From contig JAEUWP010000141.1 in NCBI GenBank assembly GCA_018524725.1, positions 103,698-167,697 of the forward strand: 64,000 nt of DNA. Direction: 5' to 3'. This DNA is from Podaxis mareebaensis (lineage: Eukaryota > Basidiomycota > Agaricomycetes > Agaricales > Agaricaceae). Both the position numbers and the translations under genes were made by a program. Positions 41,042-54,238 of this stretch are shown piece by piece. Positions within the stretch are counted from its first letter, which is position 1. Every line of letters starts with the position of its first letter. Below the pieces are notes generated by a model. The model searched no databases. It was given only the letters and a program-made list of their open reading frames with translations, and was not told the DNA's origin.

Positions 41042-44000
41042 TTTCATCATTAGTGTACTCCCCAATGTCCTCTACGTATCTGCTATGTATTCGAATCCAT
41101 GCTTTTATTCTGAAGTTCGGTGACTCAAGGTGTCCCTGCAGACATTAACTTCGGCTTTACTGCTCTTCAAACACGACCTAGCGAACATATCGCACTGCTG
41201 CTAATCCTTAATATATTCCCGAGCTTAATGCTGAACTTCATAACACCCAACCTGATGTACATTGATATTACTTGCTCCAGCTGTGCACTGAAATAAAACC
41301 AGATGAAGGTGAGATAAGTCTTGGCGCCTCAAAAAGGAGCACCGTTTGCATAAACCGGGTTTTCCTCATCTGGTCGTGAGGGGAAATTCGCCACTCAGTA
41401 CTCAAGGCTCGGACTGGTCAAAGCATGTTAAAGATTGCCTAAATGGTGACTAACGATCTTCTCTTCAAGCGACGTAGTGTCGCGTTGGCCGACTGCCAAC
41501 GCTATTTGCGCCTGGGTAACTGAGAAGGCATATCTGCGCGATACTCCGTTCATTGACCAAATTACTTAAGAGGTGTGTGACATGATTAGCGCCTGATCTC
41601 TCACAAGTGGGAACAGAGCTGTGATTCCGTCACCTAAGATGAACCATGTCGAGGCAGTTTTCGCTGCCAAGCTAAGCGAGAGACTATGTAGACTCTGGGC
41701 AGTGGGCTTCCCATGAAACATTTGGCCAGTCTTGTTATCGGAAACCTTGGGGGAGATTAGCACTGACCCTTCTTCCCGAACGTTATTCCGCGCCCTCGGG
41801 AAGGATATGGAAAAGATCTTTGAGTCGATGTATTCAAATAATAGGGCATTTTTTGGTGGGCGATGCAAAGGTAGTGTCATGGAATGAAGGTATGAATGAA
41901 AGACGATGATGCATACATACTGTTCGGATGAACCCGAATGCAATCCCGCGTTCCGACGGCCCGAGCTCGCATAGAGTGGATCTGTTACCAGTTCTATTAC
42001 TGTAAGCAAGGGACTGCGCGAGTACACCTGAAGCTTTTTAAACGCCGGGCTTGGTATACACTGAGGTTAAGGGCATTCTGGCATGATGTGATTTGGTTAA
42101 TTCACCGGGACCGGGGAATTGATCGTTCCCTCGAGTGCATGAGTTTCAAGGGCCTGAAACATGGGCCTTTTTATTTTTATTTTGCTGATGAACCAGTATT
42201 AGCATTCAGATGCCCGGAGTCGCGAGGGTCTGTTGATGTTGAGGGTGTGAAGCCGTCGTGGCTTGCTCTTGCCGGTTCGTTGAGGCTGTTGGGGTCGGGT
42301 TCTGTTGGACTGAAATGGAACAAGAGCCTAGAGTTCTGGAGCCGTCGTAACTTGTCAAGGGGTGACCGGTAGAACGTGTTATCAATCGCCGCCGCTACTT
42401 GAGTCTTCGTAACATCGTGGTCGACGTGAGCCTCGTGGTGAGTTTTCATAGATCCTAAATAGATATTAAGTAGGACGTAATGGTGCGGTGAGGAGGCTGA
42501 TAGCCTCCTGGTAGCCTCGTGTATACGGAGGAAGTACATACAGTGGTATTTTGGACGATAGTTGACCCGAGGGTAGAGTTAGGCGCGCACGAAGTTGGGC
42601 CAGATTGTGTGGTGTGACATGTGTATTGCAGATGGGTCTCATGAACGTGTACGTCATGACAAGCTCCCTGCATTTTCCGAGGCCTTGAGCTCGCAGTTCT
42701 GATATGGGGTAATGAAACGCATTCGGTAACTTATCGAACAGGGATGTAACGGTATTGGGAGATGGTATAGCGCTACTTGGAGATGTCATTCAAGTGACCA
42801 GCTGTCCTGCGAGCGCAGATCGTTGAGGTTGTGGGTAAAAAATTCAGAGCTTTTTACATTTTCCTCTGGTGTTCTGATGCGATACAGCTAGTTTGATGAG
42901 CGTAGCAGAAGATTTTGATGAACCTGAGAGCGCATGCTTGACCCTCGCACTTCATAAGCTCATGTGGGGGTCTTTGCCCTTCTTTGCCCCTTGGGTCGTA
43001 GTAGGGGTTTCTTCGGCGCCTTGAATTGTGGGAGTGCGCGAAGGTACCGGTGGAAGGAGAAGTTTGCTGTGTAGAACATTTGGTAACGTGAAAAAGAATA
43101 CATAGCATTTGCTCTTTGGCTACTACGTTGACGTGAAGCTAAGGCTGTTCAATGGACATGTCGTTTTCGGGGCTTGTGTTTGACATGAAGTGAACAAGAG
43201 GAAGCGATCGGTTGAGCATAAGTCTAGCGCTGAGAACTAAGAATATATGTCTTCGAGTTACCGGTAATCGAATTCCTGATATTGCGTGATCTCGGAGGCC
43301 GTGAGTTCTGGTTTTGGATATTCGGTGCTACACGTCGGATTTTCTTATAGACACTAGTTAGTAATAAGTGTCAACGGGGATATTTTAAATCCCTTTGAAG
43401 TGAAGCACAACTAGGGTGTAAAAAATGTTGTATATTGGGGCTTCATCGGCTTATAAGGGAACTTGACAAGACATTGGAGCAAATAGTGATACTCTTTGGG
43501 AGATGTGATGTCATTCCAGTCATATTTGGGTCAGAATTACTCTGAATGTATCATGGGGATACACTCTAGGTTGAGAGTGGGCATGTGGGCACAAGAGCGT
43601 GGGTTTCGTTTGCCAGGAAGAGTAAGGCTGCGAATGCCAGTCTTGTAAGCAAGACGTTCATAACGTTGCTGTAATGCCCAGCCCGAGTCCGGCCAGAAGA
43701 GTTCTTTTTTGAAGGTTTAGTTTCGGTGACAGAGAAGACACTCCACACGCAGGAGTGTCACAAATGGAACTCGTGTGGGGAGTATCTAGTTTCTTTATGG
43801 AGATGGTGGGCGCGCTTGGAAAATGCCAGCGACCGGTTAGCATCTTTCTGATCGCGTATGAGGATGAGCGCTGGAATAGTGGCTGGCTGGGGAGCTATGT
43901 GAGGTGAGGTGGATAGTGCGAAAGACGTTGTATAGGAGAACGGGAATAATAGAGAGACAGGGGTGTAATAGATAATTTTTCGGGGAGGAGCGACAAAGGG

Positions 44001-44285
44001 ATATTCATTGTGGAAGTGCTGATTGTGCGACTACCCTAAACGGTCATTGTCCGGAATTCCCAGAGACCCTGGGCAGTGCTCGCCTCGTTGCACCTCTCTT
44101 TATAATTCCAATGCCCAGCCCTCCGCACTCCTCGCTTGCTTCTTTTCTCTCCCTGCACTCTCAACCGCTCTCTCTTCACCTTCTTTCACACTGCATTTTT
44201 ATCTTGTATTCATCCACTGTCGCTTAGATTCTTCTTACAACTCTCATTCTGCAACATCTCAATCTCTGCTCTCGTCTTCTTCTCT
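41042..44285. other. Gene-poor 3.2-kb region
   Basis: No confident gene. Open frames at 41566-42027 (-), 41938-42372 (+) and 42177-42539 (-) overlap on opposite strands and are unrecognised. A minus-strand peptide starting near 43660 (MNVLLTRLAFAALLFL) looks like a signal sequence but stops after 31 residues. The last 250 bp are C/T-rich and likely hold the promoter and 5' UTR of the ankyrin gene. Confidence 0.45.
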
Positions 44286-47200
44286 ATGGCTTCAACGCCT
44301 CAACTCGTCAATAATTATGATCTCCACCGTGCCGCCCTGGATGGCGACGACGAGGCCGTCTGTCAGGCCCTTGAGACAGGTGCCGATATTAATGCCCTCG
44401 ACGAAGAAGGCCGCACTCCAATCATGTGCGCCGTCGCGGGCGACCGGTGTGTTGTATCTTTGAAAAAGATTGTTCATGGGCTGATTATACTTCTTCAGGT
44501 GGCAAGAAATCGACGCGTCCGACGCGTCATTTATGACTTCTCAACGGCTCAACGCTATTCGCATCATGCTCCGCCACCCTCAAATCTCCCTGTACTGCTT
44601 AAACGCACCCCACGCAGCTGCAAATGGCGTTATTCCACTCAGCATGGCAGCATGGCTAAACTTCCCTCAAGTCGTTGAGCTCCTACTCGAAGAAAGTGCG
44701 GATACCGTTGCGGTGGATGGCCTTGATGCCCACGGGGCTACTGCGCTGATGTGTACGTATCTCTAACTTTGCGGTTATCTCTTTTCATTTGGCGGTGGTC
44801 TTGGTACCTGGTACCCTATCACTTCCAAACATTGTTATTTGACACATCGCTTCAATCCCCTTTCCGGATGAGCATCCTCAGCTAATTACATCTTGGAATT
44901 TATAGATGCCGCACGTGATAACAGTCTTCCAGTTGTCCAGCTCCTTGTACGTACTGCTATCCTGACCTTCCTATAGAAAATCTAATGTGGCGTTCAGCTC
45001 TCCCATGGCGCACGGCCCGACCTCAGGGACTGTAATTTCCGCTCATCAATCCAATACGCGATCCCTCACCCACGAGTTCTCTGGCTCTGTGAAAGCGTTC
45101 TCCGGCGCCATCGTTGGCGCGAGAGCCAGGTATGCCCTTTCCTTCCAAATTTCCAATTCCAGGGAGATACTGATCGGGAAATTTCTCTAGTCAGCAGATA
45201 CCGTTAAGCTGTCGATCAACGTGTGTAATGAAGCTGCAGTCGAGGAACTTGTTTCCCTCGCTCAATGTGCTCTTCCTTCCTTTGGACAAGCCACTTCCAC
45301 CACACTCATCGATCCTCCACCCCAAAGCATCTTCACATCTACATCCCTCGCACGTTCAGTCAAAACTCTTGTATCCACTCTTTACAACCCTTCGGACACT
45401 TCGTTCCTCCGCTCCATCCTCTTTTCCCCCGCGCTCCCAACTGACTCCCGTGCATCACTCTACCCGCTTTCCGTGCCCGTTCTTGTGAACAAGCCGGATG
45501 AAAGAGGATGGAGTGCAATCCATCACGCGTGTTCCTTCACCGTCTTCGGCTCTCCCTCTAAGTCCTCCTCTCCCAGCAGTAGGGTACCTGACATTGAAAT
45601 CCTGGACATGCTCTATCTCGCAGGTGCAGACGTCTCCCTCTTCACGACGGAGGAACACTACACCCCTCTCCATATCCTCGCCAAAACATCCACCTCGGTT
45701 CCTTCCACGATTTCACCTTTGGTGAGAGAACAAATTCGGGATTTCGTCACACATCTTGTCCGTGATCTCGATGCGCCTCTTGGTGCGCGGGACAAGAACG
45801 ACGAGACTTGCTTACATTTGGTCGCTGAGTATGGCGGCAGTAAGGATGTTCTCGACATTCTCCTCGACCTGGATCGCGTGTTCAATGGCGGACGCGTTTC
45901 CAAGATGAAAAACTCGCGCGGTCTTCTGGCGTCCGAGCTCGCAGATAAACAAGAGCTGAAGGATGCCTTTGCAGCCATGAAAGAGAAGATGGATATGGCC
46001 ACCATCCGTCGAGGTTCTGTATCCTCTGCGCTTTCTGATAACACGATTCGAGGATCCGAGAAACACGCTTCGTTGGCGGCTGTTGTTGTTGACGAGTTTG
46101 GTGTACCGCAGACTTCTCTTGTCGAGGAACAGGAGCCCTCGAATCCTCTCGATATCGACCCCGCCGAGAAAACACATGCATTACTCGCGCATATGCGCAC
46201 TAGCCTGCCGACGCAATATACGCTCGATCAAATGGATGGGATCACTACGCTGCTTGTCAAATACTTCAGGGCAAAGATCGATGTGACGAGGAAGGAGGTG
46301 GATGCTATGAAGAGGGGGAGGGACAGTGCCAAAGCCAATGCGCGCGCACTTGGTGCTTCTTTGTGTTCGTACGGCAACGATCTCACTCAGTGTAGAAGCG
46401 GTGGGGGCGGACAGACGTTGAAGGGGAAGAAGTGGAAGCCGAGAGAGTCGGAGGATTCGCAGTTGACCCGTGTCAGCTCTGGCTCGGACGTTGCTATTAG
46501 TAGGGTGGGTCATGTTGATGTTGGGACGCAGACCGCTGTTGGGATCGGGAGAAACGAGTTTGGCACGGTGAAGGGACAGGGGTGGGCGGAGTGGTTCGAG
46601 GGTCTGATTCACACGGAAGACGGGACGTTGAGGAAGCGGAAGGATAAAAAAGAGAAGGTTAAGGCTGAGGTACCGAATGTGGGTGTGGGTCTCGAAGAAT
46701 TTGGTGCCGTCGAGAGACAGTTACACAAAGTGGAGAAGGAGAAGGGAGAGAAGGGCACAGTTTCGGGCGCGCATAGACTCAAGCATTGGTGGAAGAAGAT
46801 GATGGTTGCTCACGACTCTCACACCATCAAGTCTACCACGGGCAAATCGAAGTCTAGTGAAAAACTCGCGTCGGCGTCGACTACAAAGCTGGAGCTTGTG
46901 TACGAAATTCAGGATCCACGTCTCTGTCCCGTTGGACGTGAATCCAAACTAAAACTTCCCTCCCTTTACAACGCTACCTCCCTCAGCTCACTCGCCCTTG
47001 CCGATGACGACAATGACGCGGAGGTGCTATCACAAACGGCCGTGCTCCAGCAGCGAGCCGCTTTAAGATTGGCGGAATATGCTAAGAAGCAAGGAGAGCG
47101 AACAATCAGCCAGGCATTGAGAACTGCGCCTGCTGTGCTTGATGCTGTGAGGAAGGATCTAGAGAGGATCGATATATGTTTGAGGAACGCGGAAGAGTAT

Positions 47201-47810
47201 CTCATGAGTGCTGATGCGAGCGTTGAGAGGGTGGGTAGGGTTTTGAAGAGGGCTTTAAAGGTTTGCGCAGTTTCTTAATATATGCTCACTGATTTGTTCT
47301 GATCAATATTTTTTCTAGAAACGTCGTGCCATTATCGATGATCTTTCGCGCTCGAGAACTTCAACGCCCACACCCTCGAATACTCGGAATATTTATTCCA
47401 CACCTGAGCGTCAACCTCGTGCCCGGGCAGACTCATCGAGTTCACCGAGTTCACCGGGATCACCTGGATACCTGGGCTATACACTATTCCTCTCCTCCCA
47501 ACGAAGCTACTCGTCCATCTCCTCTGTCGCATCTGACTGTTCCGTCCTCACCACCACAACCGCCGCTACTTCTCTTTCCACCGCCACCAATGACATGACC
47601 GTCCTAGGCCATTCGAGTCCTACACACTACATGCATGGTCAAGGTCAGGAAGTGCAGGATGATGACGACACTCGAACGATGCGGAGACTGTTGATGAGGC
47701 GTATCGAGGCCCAGCTTGGTGCGGCATACGATGAAGTTGATCGAGTTGTCAACTGGATCTCGATCGTTCAGGATGTAGTTGGCGGTGTCAGGAGGAGGAC
47801 GTATCTCTGA
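44286..47810 (+). CDS. Ankyrin-repeat protein with C-terminal coiled coil
   Basis: Large protein of about 1000 residues whose family is common in basidiomycetes but uncharacterised. Six exons join in phase, the last intron being at about 47260-47319. The N-terminus has ankyrin repeats (DLHRAALDGDDEAVCQALETGADINALDEEG, shown here in part; later DAHGATALMYAARDNSLPVVQLLLSHGA, in part). A second ankyrin block follows (ERGWSAIHHACSF, LDMLYLAGADVSLFTTEEHYTPLHILAK, in part, and ETCLHLVAEYGG). The middle is rich in Lys and Glu with KRKDKKEKVK. The C-terminal third (from VLQQRAALRLAEYAKK) is helical and likely coiled coil, followed by a Ser/Thr/Pro-rich linker and a final helical segment. A scaffold role is a guess from the domain make-up. 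ATG at 44286 starts MASTPQLV; the frame continues open upstream but lies in C/T-rich leader. Confidence 0.83.
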
Positions 47811-48270
47811 TTGAGATAAAAACCACTGAAAAAAATCCGAGGAGACCGGAGACAAATATGCAGACGAATCAAAGATCGGACGGACGGACGGACGAAGACA
47901 TTAAGAAGAAAAAGAAAGTCAACGAGACAAGGTGTAACAATAGCCGAAGATCATACTCCTATCATTCTTCAAGTCTCAAGTTTCTCGAATCGGCTTTCGC
48001 TTTTTCATCTGATTCCCCCCTTTATGACAATGCTTTGAACGAGAGCATCTTTGCGTGTAACCAATTCGTAGTTTTTGTTCGCTTTCCATTCGCGAATCAT
48101 GTAGGTTGCTCTCTTTATGCCTTTCCTCTTCGCTTTCGACTTTCCTCTTTGTAAATTATTGTATCTATAGCTGCGTGTATCTCCACTGCTTTGCTCTTCG
48201 ACCTGTCTCCACATTGTTGTCCTTGTTTCCATTTTCCTTCCCATGACATGCATACAATGTATATGGACTG
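47811..48270. other. Intergenic
   Basis: 3' flank of the ankyrin gene. A (CGGA)n-type microsatellite lies at about 47877-47894. Nothing else was seen. Confidence 0.5.
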
Positions 48271-48695
48271 CATTCTTAGTCTCATTCTTCATGCATTCAC
48301 AACATCAATCTTCTTCTATTCCATTCTAGTTACTCGCGGCACTCCACCGCTTTCTCGGGGTAGTGGGACTTGTATATAGCATTTAGTGTACCATAGACCT
48401 TGCTTTAGAAGAAAATTACCTGACTGGTTGTTGCCAATACTATTTCTTCTCTTCACACGATGAAAGTGGGATTGTTTGTGATGGATGAATACAAGGGTAC
48501 CATACAATGTGGATGAACCTAGGCCCCAGAGGCATTGAGCCTTCATGAAAAGGCTTCCCGACACTGACAATGCGTAATCTCCCCACTATGGTAATAGAAA
48601 ATCAGGTCAACGCTTAGAGTAGAGCCATGAACCACGCACCGAGACGCATGTGCAGCAATAACACTGTTCTCGATCCGCTTATGACATTTCGGGCA
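48271..48695 (-). pseudogene. Duplicated 3' fragment of VPS39
   Basis: About 425 bp aligning collinearly with 54239-54652, the 3' end and downstream flank of the intact VPS39 gene, in the same orientation. The translated part still shows KCHKRIENSVIAAHA, an intron, and GEITHCQCREAFS, matching the zinc-binding tail (QCHKRLGNSVIAVHA and GEVTHYQCREAFS) of the full gene. It has an early stop and no upstream exons. A fragment of this size cannot be functional. Confidence 0.82.
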
Positions 48696-49098
48696 CCCAC
48701 GTTCTTTTGGTACGTGACAGACGTTGACGATGACTGAAAACTACGTCTGACACCATATGCCATACATCAATACCCATTAGGTGCCCGGTTCTCATTTCTG
48801 AAAGGAACAAATTTTCTTATTTAAATACCAGATTTACTAAACGGATCGACTCTTTTTATTACAACCTCCGGGTCTTATTGAGCTTGAGTGAAAGGTTGAC
48901 CTTAGGGTTGAATTCGTGGCATGGAAGGGATCGAGCAAATCGTTGAGCCATTCATATCTGAGTTGGGTACGAGGGACCGCAGACAAAAAGTAGAAATAGA
49001 GTTGTGTCACAGACCTACAAAATTTGCAACGGGCACACACATTACTGACATCTGGTAATGTGACCCTTGCCCTTGTAACTGTATCTGTCGAATCTTCA
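48696..49098. other. Intergenic
   Basis: About 400 bp between the VPS39 fragment and the stop of the 602-aa gene. No feature seen. Confidence 0.5.
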
Positions 49099-51028
49099 CT
49101 ACCTGTAATTAGGTTTCGCGATTGTTTTGCGGAAAGCCTCCAACGTCATCAAGGTAAAGCGATCCGTATTCACGACGTCGAGGATGGCCTGCAACTTCTC
49201 CGGGCTGGCAAGAGGCTCACCCTGTGTGAGACGAGCGACAAAAGTAGGGATGTCGATGACCTCGTCTTCATACACGCCTTCTTGGGTATTCGCAAGCGAA
49301 GCTTTTCCAGGGAGGCCTTGACCGTCTCCATGCATTTTGCGGCTGATATAGATACCATATTCCCAGTTTCCCATTGTATTTCTAGATTCCCAGTCCCGGG
49401 ATCCGGTTTCCGATCTGGTCTTTAGCAGGAAAATGTAACCTGCTTGCCTCCATGACGAGTGCCAAGCGTCTTGAGGTACGAAAGAGACTGTGACTGGTTC
49501 CCATACTGGCCTCGCAGGCTTGGGTTGACGGTGGGGACACAATCCCGCTAGGGTTGCAGGAAGAGCCAAAAGCGGCAGTGAATCGATCCCATACGTGGAA
49601 GGTGACTTTTCGTTGTCCGTGATTTTCAAGTAGTCATGGATGGCGTTGACGACCAGATCAACAGATAACAACGGGATCGAGTGTATCGCATGCTTGCCGA
49701 AGTGCGTGGAATAGGTCTCGCTCAGGTAAAGTCGAAATATCAGAGCATTGGGGAAGGGTTCTTTGGCTTCGATGAAGGCGGGATGGAGAGTGTGGCGGAT
49801 TCGACGAAGAAGTCCCGGTTGAGCATCAAGCAGTGAGTGCATATCACAATTCGTTATCGCGGTTTGGAGAATATTTAGAACTTTCAGGTTTGAAAGAACA
49901 GGAACCACCCGAAGTAGGTCTTCTTTGTGGAACTTCATGTTTTTGGATACATCGAGACGCTCAACAACCTCTGGTTGACCAAGCACGCGAAGAACTTGTT
50001 CTCCGGTGAAGTTGAAGCCCGACAAGTCGGCTTCGTACGGAAAGTTGGTGAGCCTGGAGGTTTGGAAAACCTTCGCGATGAACTCGACCGCCTTGGGTGA
50101 GAAAGAATCAACAAGGCGCAACCTGGCCAGGATAGCAGGCAATGCATCGGGAAAAGACATCGCGTGTTCCAACAGCTCGATTTGATCGCACTCCACAGCA
50201 TGCTCCAAGACTTGCGCCAGTGAGATGCTTACAAGAGATGGGACTTCGACCGGGCGCGCTACAGCAGGTGGAACGGAAGCTGATTCACTCACTCCAGCTG
50301 CTGAGGGGCCCTCTTCGTACTCTGTTGGCCAGGCTTCCGCAAGAGTAGCAAGAGGTATGATAGGTACGTCCGCTAGCTTCGAGATGGCCTCGAGGCGAGC
50401 ATCTTCCTGTTCCTTTTCGACATCTGACATAGAATTAGTACTTTATCAACTCCGGTGCGCTGAATACACACCGGATAATAAATTGTAGTCAGAGGGTTCT
50501 GGGTAGTATCCACGAAGGTATTGACTGGGAGTTAGCGGTGTCATCGATGGCTCTTCCCAAAATTGGACAAAACAAAGTGCTATATTTTGCGGATCCGTAA
50601 CGTCAATAACCGTGATCCCGTCGTTGTTGTCTAGAAAGCCAAGCGGAAAGATCTGCCATGAGTCCAAGGCGACGGGTTGAACATTTCCCACCTCCTTCAG
50701 TACTGCCCATACTTGCTTCCAATGGGGCAACGCCGGAGATCGAACCAGTATGCTGATCGATTGCCCATGCCATCTGCAACATAAACGCTGAGTATGGACA
50801 TGGGTTCTCAGAATCGACCTCATTCTTCCTTGCGTAAGTGCGTATTTCTTCGCGAATAAGCGCAGCATTGTCGCGGTCTTGAGCGAGCCGTTTGAATCGA
50901 TGGGCCGCGCGCAAAGGCAGCGTCCCGAAGCACCATTGGTGATGAGCGGCAGCAATACAACGATAAGTAGGCTTTAGTCCATTAGAGACGACGCGAGCGA
51001 TGAGAAAGGCCTGGTGTCGTTGTCCCAT
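49099..51028 (-). CDS. Conserved basidiomycete protein, function unknown
   Basis: Three exons (51028-50704, 50630-50472, 50423-49099 on the minus strand) splice in phase to 602 residues. It belongs to a family I recognise from other mushroom genomes by its start (MGQRHQAFLIARV), AAAHHQWCFGTLPLRA, NNNDGITVIDVTDP and YLRGYYPEP, but whose function is not known. The N-terminal 200 residues have no signal peptide. The long C-terminal region has a leucine-rich-like pattern (LSGFNFTGEQVLRVL, LDVSKNMKFHKEDLLRVV, LSNLKVLNILQTAITNCDM). Resolving the first intron (GTACTG donor, TCTAG acceptor) was needed to restore ASMGNNNDG. The internal ATG at 50430 lies in the second intron and is not the start. Confidence 0.82.
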
Positions 51029-51422
51029 AGTGAACAAAAAAGGGGGAAGTAGGAGTTGGGATCGAAGCTCTAGCACTGGCCAAGCATTTATATAGGGCTG
51101 CCCAAAAAGTCACGTTCGGAGATTCCCACGGATCGGATTAGGCGAGGTTTCACTGTCTTAGACCAAGCTCGATCTGGCATTGCAGAGAATGTCAATGGCA
51201 TACCAAATTTGAGTAATGATCTCTGCTTTGAGATCTCCACTGGTCTGGCGGGCAACCAATGGCTGACAAGGGAGGGTCGCTAGAGGCACAGGAACACTGA
51301 TACTACTCAAGCAGTTGTATAGTATGACAAGGGATGACACTGCGATAATAGATGCAAAATAGACAAACGACTACTGCAATACCAAGGTTCTTGAAGACAA
51401 TACAAGATTCGAAGACTTACAA

Positions 51423-51855
51423 TTACAGCAGCTGAAAAGCAATGTCGTCGCGGCGGGTGGTGATGCGCAACCCGCCCTTGGAGGTGCTTCGGGCGTCCTT
51501 CGGATGACAGCTGGTTAAGCCTTGGCTCGTAGACGTTGGGGTCATCAAACTCGGTGAATGATTAAGGATACATATTGCTTGCGGAGTATGAGATGATGAC
51601 ATACATAGATGTCGATGCAAGATGGAAATTATGAAAGATATGGTGAAGATGATGTCGATGCCAGTTTGAATCAGGAACTGGCAGGCCGCGTACTTGTTGG
51701 CGACGAAGATGCCGTTGTGGTCGATAAACGTGGAAGAAATGTGAAGACGTTTGATGGATGGAAAAGTTTGGAATGAGGCAATGAGGTGTTGAAGCTTGAG
51801 AACAGAAGCAAAAGCAAAAGAAGAAAGCACAACGCGAAAAGTCTAGAGATGAACA
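51423..51855 (-). CDS. Fragment of a DUF6534-like membrane protein
   Basis: A minus-strand frame opens after a possible acceptor (CATCTCTAG) and reads VVLSSFAFASVLKLQHLIASF, in part, then after about 35 residues FLIQTGIDIIFTISFIISIL, in part, ending LHRH. The pattern of a helix with an internal Asp followed by a basic residue pair is that of DUF6534 proteins. The rest of the frame is not typical, and no N-terminal exons were found, so this may be a remnant or an unresolved gene. Confidence 0.3.
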
Positions 51856-53064
51856 AGATTACGAACATGGAAGCCAATGTACAAAAGTGATGGTGCGAGG
51901 ATGAACCTAGGGGTGAAAGGGGGTGGCAAGGTAGGAGGCCGTCAACTCACTCCTGTGAGTATAAGGGTTCAAAACCCTAGGCACTGAAACTCACCGAGAG
52001 TGGATAGCGATAGGCCGATCAATCATCCGGCAAATTTGACAATCAAATTGCAACTTGGGGAGTAGAAATAAGGTTTTTGAAAAATATCGCGAAAGAGAGT
52101 CGCGCCATTGGGTTGCTCGGTCTCTCCTAGTTGTCATGTGTCGAAAGAGTTGCTTGGCAGAGTGATGTACTTTATCAGAGGATAGGATAAGAATTGCCAC
52201 CCGTGGCTGTCATGGAGTGGATGCTGCGAAATCATTGGACAAGGCCGGAGAGGGTGGAGAGGGGAAGTGGTGCCTTTTTGGGGTGGATGTCACCTGGCTG
52301 CGTGTCCTGTTGTCCGGGAGGAGGTTGATCTTGAAACTGGCCTTTGGACTGGGTCATGGAGTTTTGGGTGTCACATGTCGAAGACAAATCCAGGGTGCAG
52401 TACTGGTACATCTTAATGGTTATGGCTTAGTGATTTCGATGGGAAAACAAGAAGGAAAGTGCTGGGAATGACAATGACTGATAAGCAGTAGGTTTGGGTG
52501 GTAGTCTAGAATAAGATAATGTCGGGTTTTCTTCAGAAGTCAGCAGGAGGGCACATAGTGTGCTTTTGATTGACCTCCGAATAATCATAAGAAGATGACA
52601 TCAGGGCTAGAACCAAGACATTTTAGATCTACGAGGTACTTACAAGGAGCTTGGTGGTCTTGAACGTGGAACTGTCCATATGGTTGATGTATGATGTGGC
52701 AATGTATGGCTTTCATCACCCGGTCAATATCAAGTTTGACAATGATCTCTAGTTGCAGGGAAGAAACGTTCAGCTGCCCTCGTAGTACGCCCTTGTATGG
52801 AAGAAAAATGCACCGAGTCTGATCCCGTTTAGTTCATTCCTTATACCACATCCGAAATAGGTGAGCTGGTTGGGCAAGTACAGTTGCTGCCCACAACCTA
52901 ACCTTTGCTTGAATTTCAGGTTGCAATCTGAGTAAGTCGATGCTTCTTTGACTTCTGACACCTTTCTAAGTCCTCACACAACCCAGAATACATATATGGA
53001 ATGTTAGTCTAGTTATCAAGCACTTGGTCACAACCTTGCTTACATATATTATGGATACAGGATT

Positions 53065-53600
53065 ATGATTTCATGCTTCCCGGAGAGCATGGTCAACAGT
53101 GTATGCTTTTTTTCCCCGGGATTTTCACGTTTTGTCTTGATCCCATCCGATGAACAAATCTGGCTGATCCTCTCGTTTGGTTTCAACATCCTCTTAGATG
53201 GAATCATTGCCGGAACAATGACTTGGATGCTCTATTACCGAAGTCGAGGAGTCCGTGAACGGTATGCGTTTCTCATTCAATCTAGCCTCCTTCATATTTC
53301 ATGTGATCCATTTTTTCGTATCCCGAAGGGGAGGAACCATACGGGTTGTCCGAGATCTCACCTCCTGGACTGTAGGTACAGGTCTAATTCTATAGTAATG
53401 GCTTTTGGTATTTGTCTTTAATTCTGTACTGATTGTATTGGATTGTAGTAGGATTTCGACACTTGTTTACCTGTTATCAGTACGTGATGCACTTACTGGC
53501 TTTTCAACTCGGGCTCCCTTGACATATCCACTAGTATGCTGTCTGGAATGGTAACTACATAAATCTAGCCATCTGCCTAATCCGCGCACGAAGTAACTAT
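53065..53600 (+). pseudogene. DUF6534-like membrane protein remnant
   Basis: Plus-strand frame reading DEQIWLILSFGFNILLDGII, in part, then AGTMTWMLYYRSRGV, followed after a possible intron by TIRVVRDLTSWTVGTGLIL and a stop. The helix with a central Asp and the following Tyr/Arg-Ser-Arg-rich end fit DUF6534. Downstream pieces (WNGNYINLAICLI) could be the last helix but are in another frame. No start exon was found. Likely decayed. Confidence 0.33.
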
Positions 53601-54238
53601 AGATTCAACCCCTCCGTCCTTCAAACCAGCTCACCTTTCTTTTTCTAGCTTATGTGATTACCATGTTGGCCGTGTACGTCCTCCATCCAAGCCGTAACTC
53701 GTTGCACATGCATTCATTTCAATTATCACAGAATCAACGATCGAAAACGGTGCCGAGAGGCTATTCAAGAACCTGAGACTATCTCCCTAAGGTTAACGAA
53801 CCTAACAAAGGAAAGAACGCAGAACGACTCTTCTCCATCAGCCTTCTGGAGAAGTATGACTAGTAGGGTGGTTATTGATCCACCGCGCTCAGCTCAACAT
53901 CATTCTTCGTCAAGGCTCGAATAAAGGAGATTGCGGTAGGATATACTATTTTTCTCTCAGTGTACCGCTGGGTGTAGTAGCAAACATGTAGCGGGGAAAA
54001 CCCAGAGGGCTGACTGGTTGAAGTTTGTCATTTATTATTTCATGTTAATGGCTCGTTTACGATTCCTCTTCTGCAACGCACCCATCCAAAGTGGCTTCTA
54101 TGAATAAGCAATGCAAGTTCTCTTGGTAATTCGTGAGGAAATGTATGTACAACTTAAGCTGATGAATGGGAGGCTGTAAGGATGTTGCCTTACACTTTCA
54201 GAGTTACTGTCTGTAGACAAGCATCGGTTAGTCGATCG

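Larger units (their letters stand above)
51029..54238. other. Region with fragmentary membrane-protein exons
   Basis: No complete gene could be built. Two stretches, entered separately, look like pieces of the multi-pass membrane proteins (DUF6534-like) common in Agaricomycetes. The remainder (51900-53030 and 53800-54238) shows nothing recognisable. It lies between the two copies of the VPS39 3' sequence. Confidence 0.4.

Noticed and set aside
41566..42539. Three overlapping open frames of 120-150 codons
   Set aside because: They overlap on opposite strands, match no family and lack promoter or splice context.
43566..43748. Small secreted peptide candidate starting MNVLLTRLAFAALLFL
   Set aside because: The signal-like start is followed by only about 15 residues before a stop and no downstream exon joins in frame.
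45658..46612. Long minus-strand frames opposite the ankyrin gene
   Set aside because: Shadows of the plus-strand exon, which has ankyrin motifs and in-phase introns.
51930..52000. T-arm-like AGGGTTCAAAACCCT preceded by a small hairpin
   Set aside because: No D-arm or acceptor stem could be matched and the possible anticodon hairpin has a loop of the wrong size.
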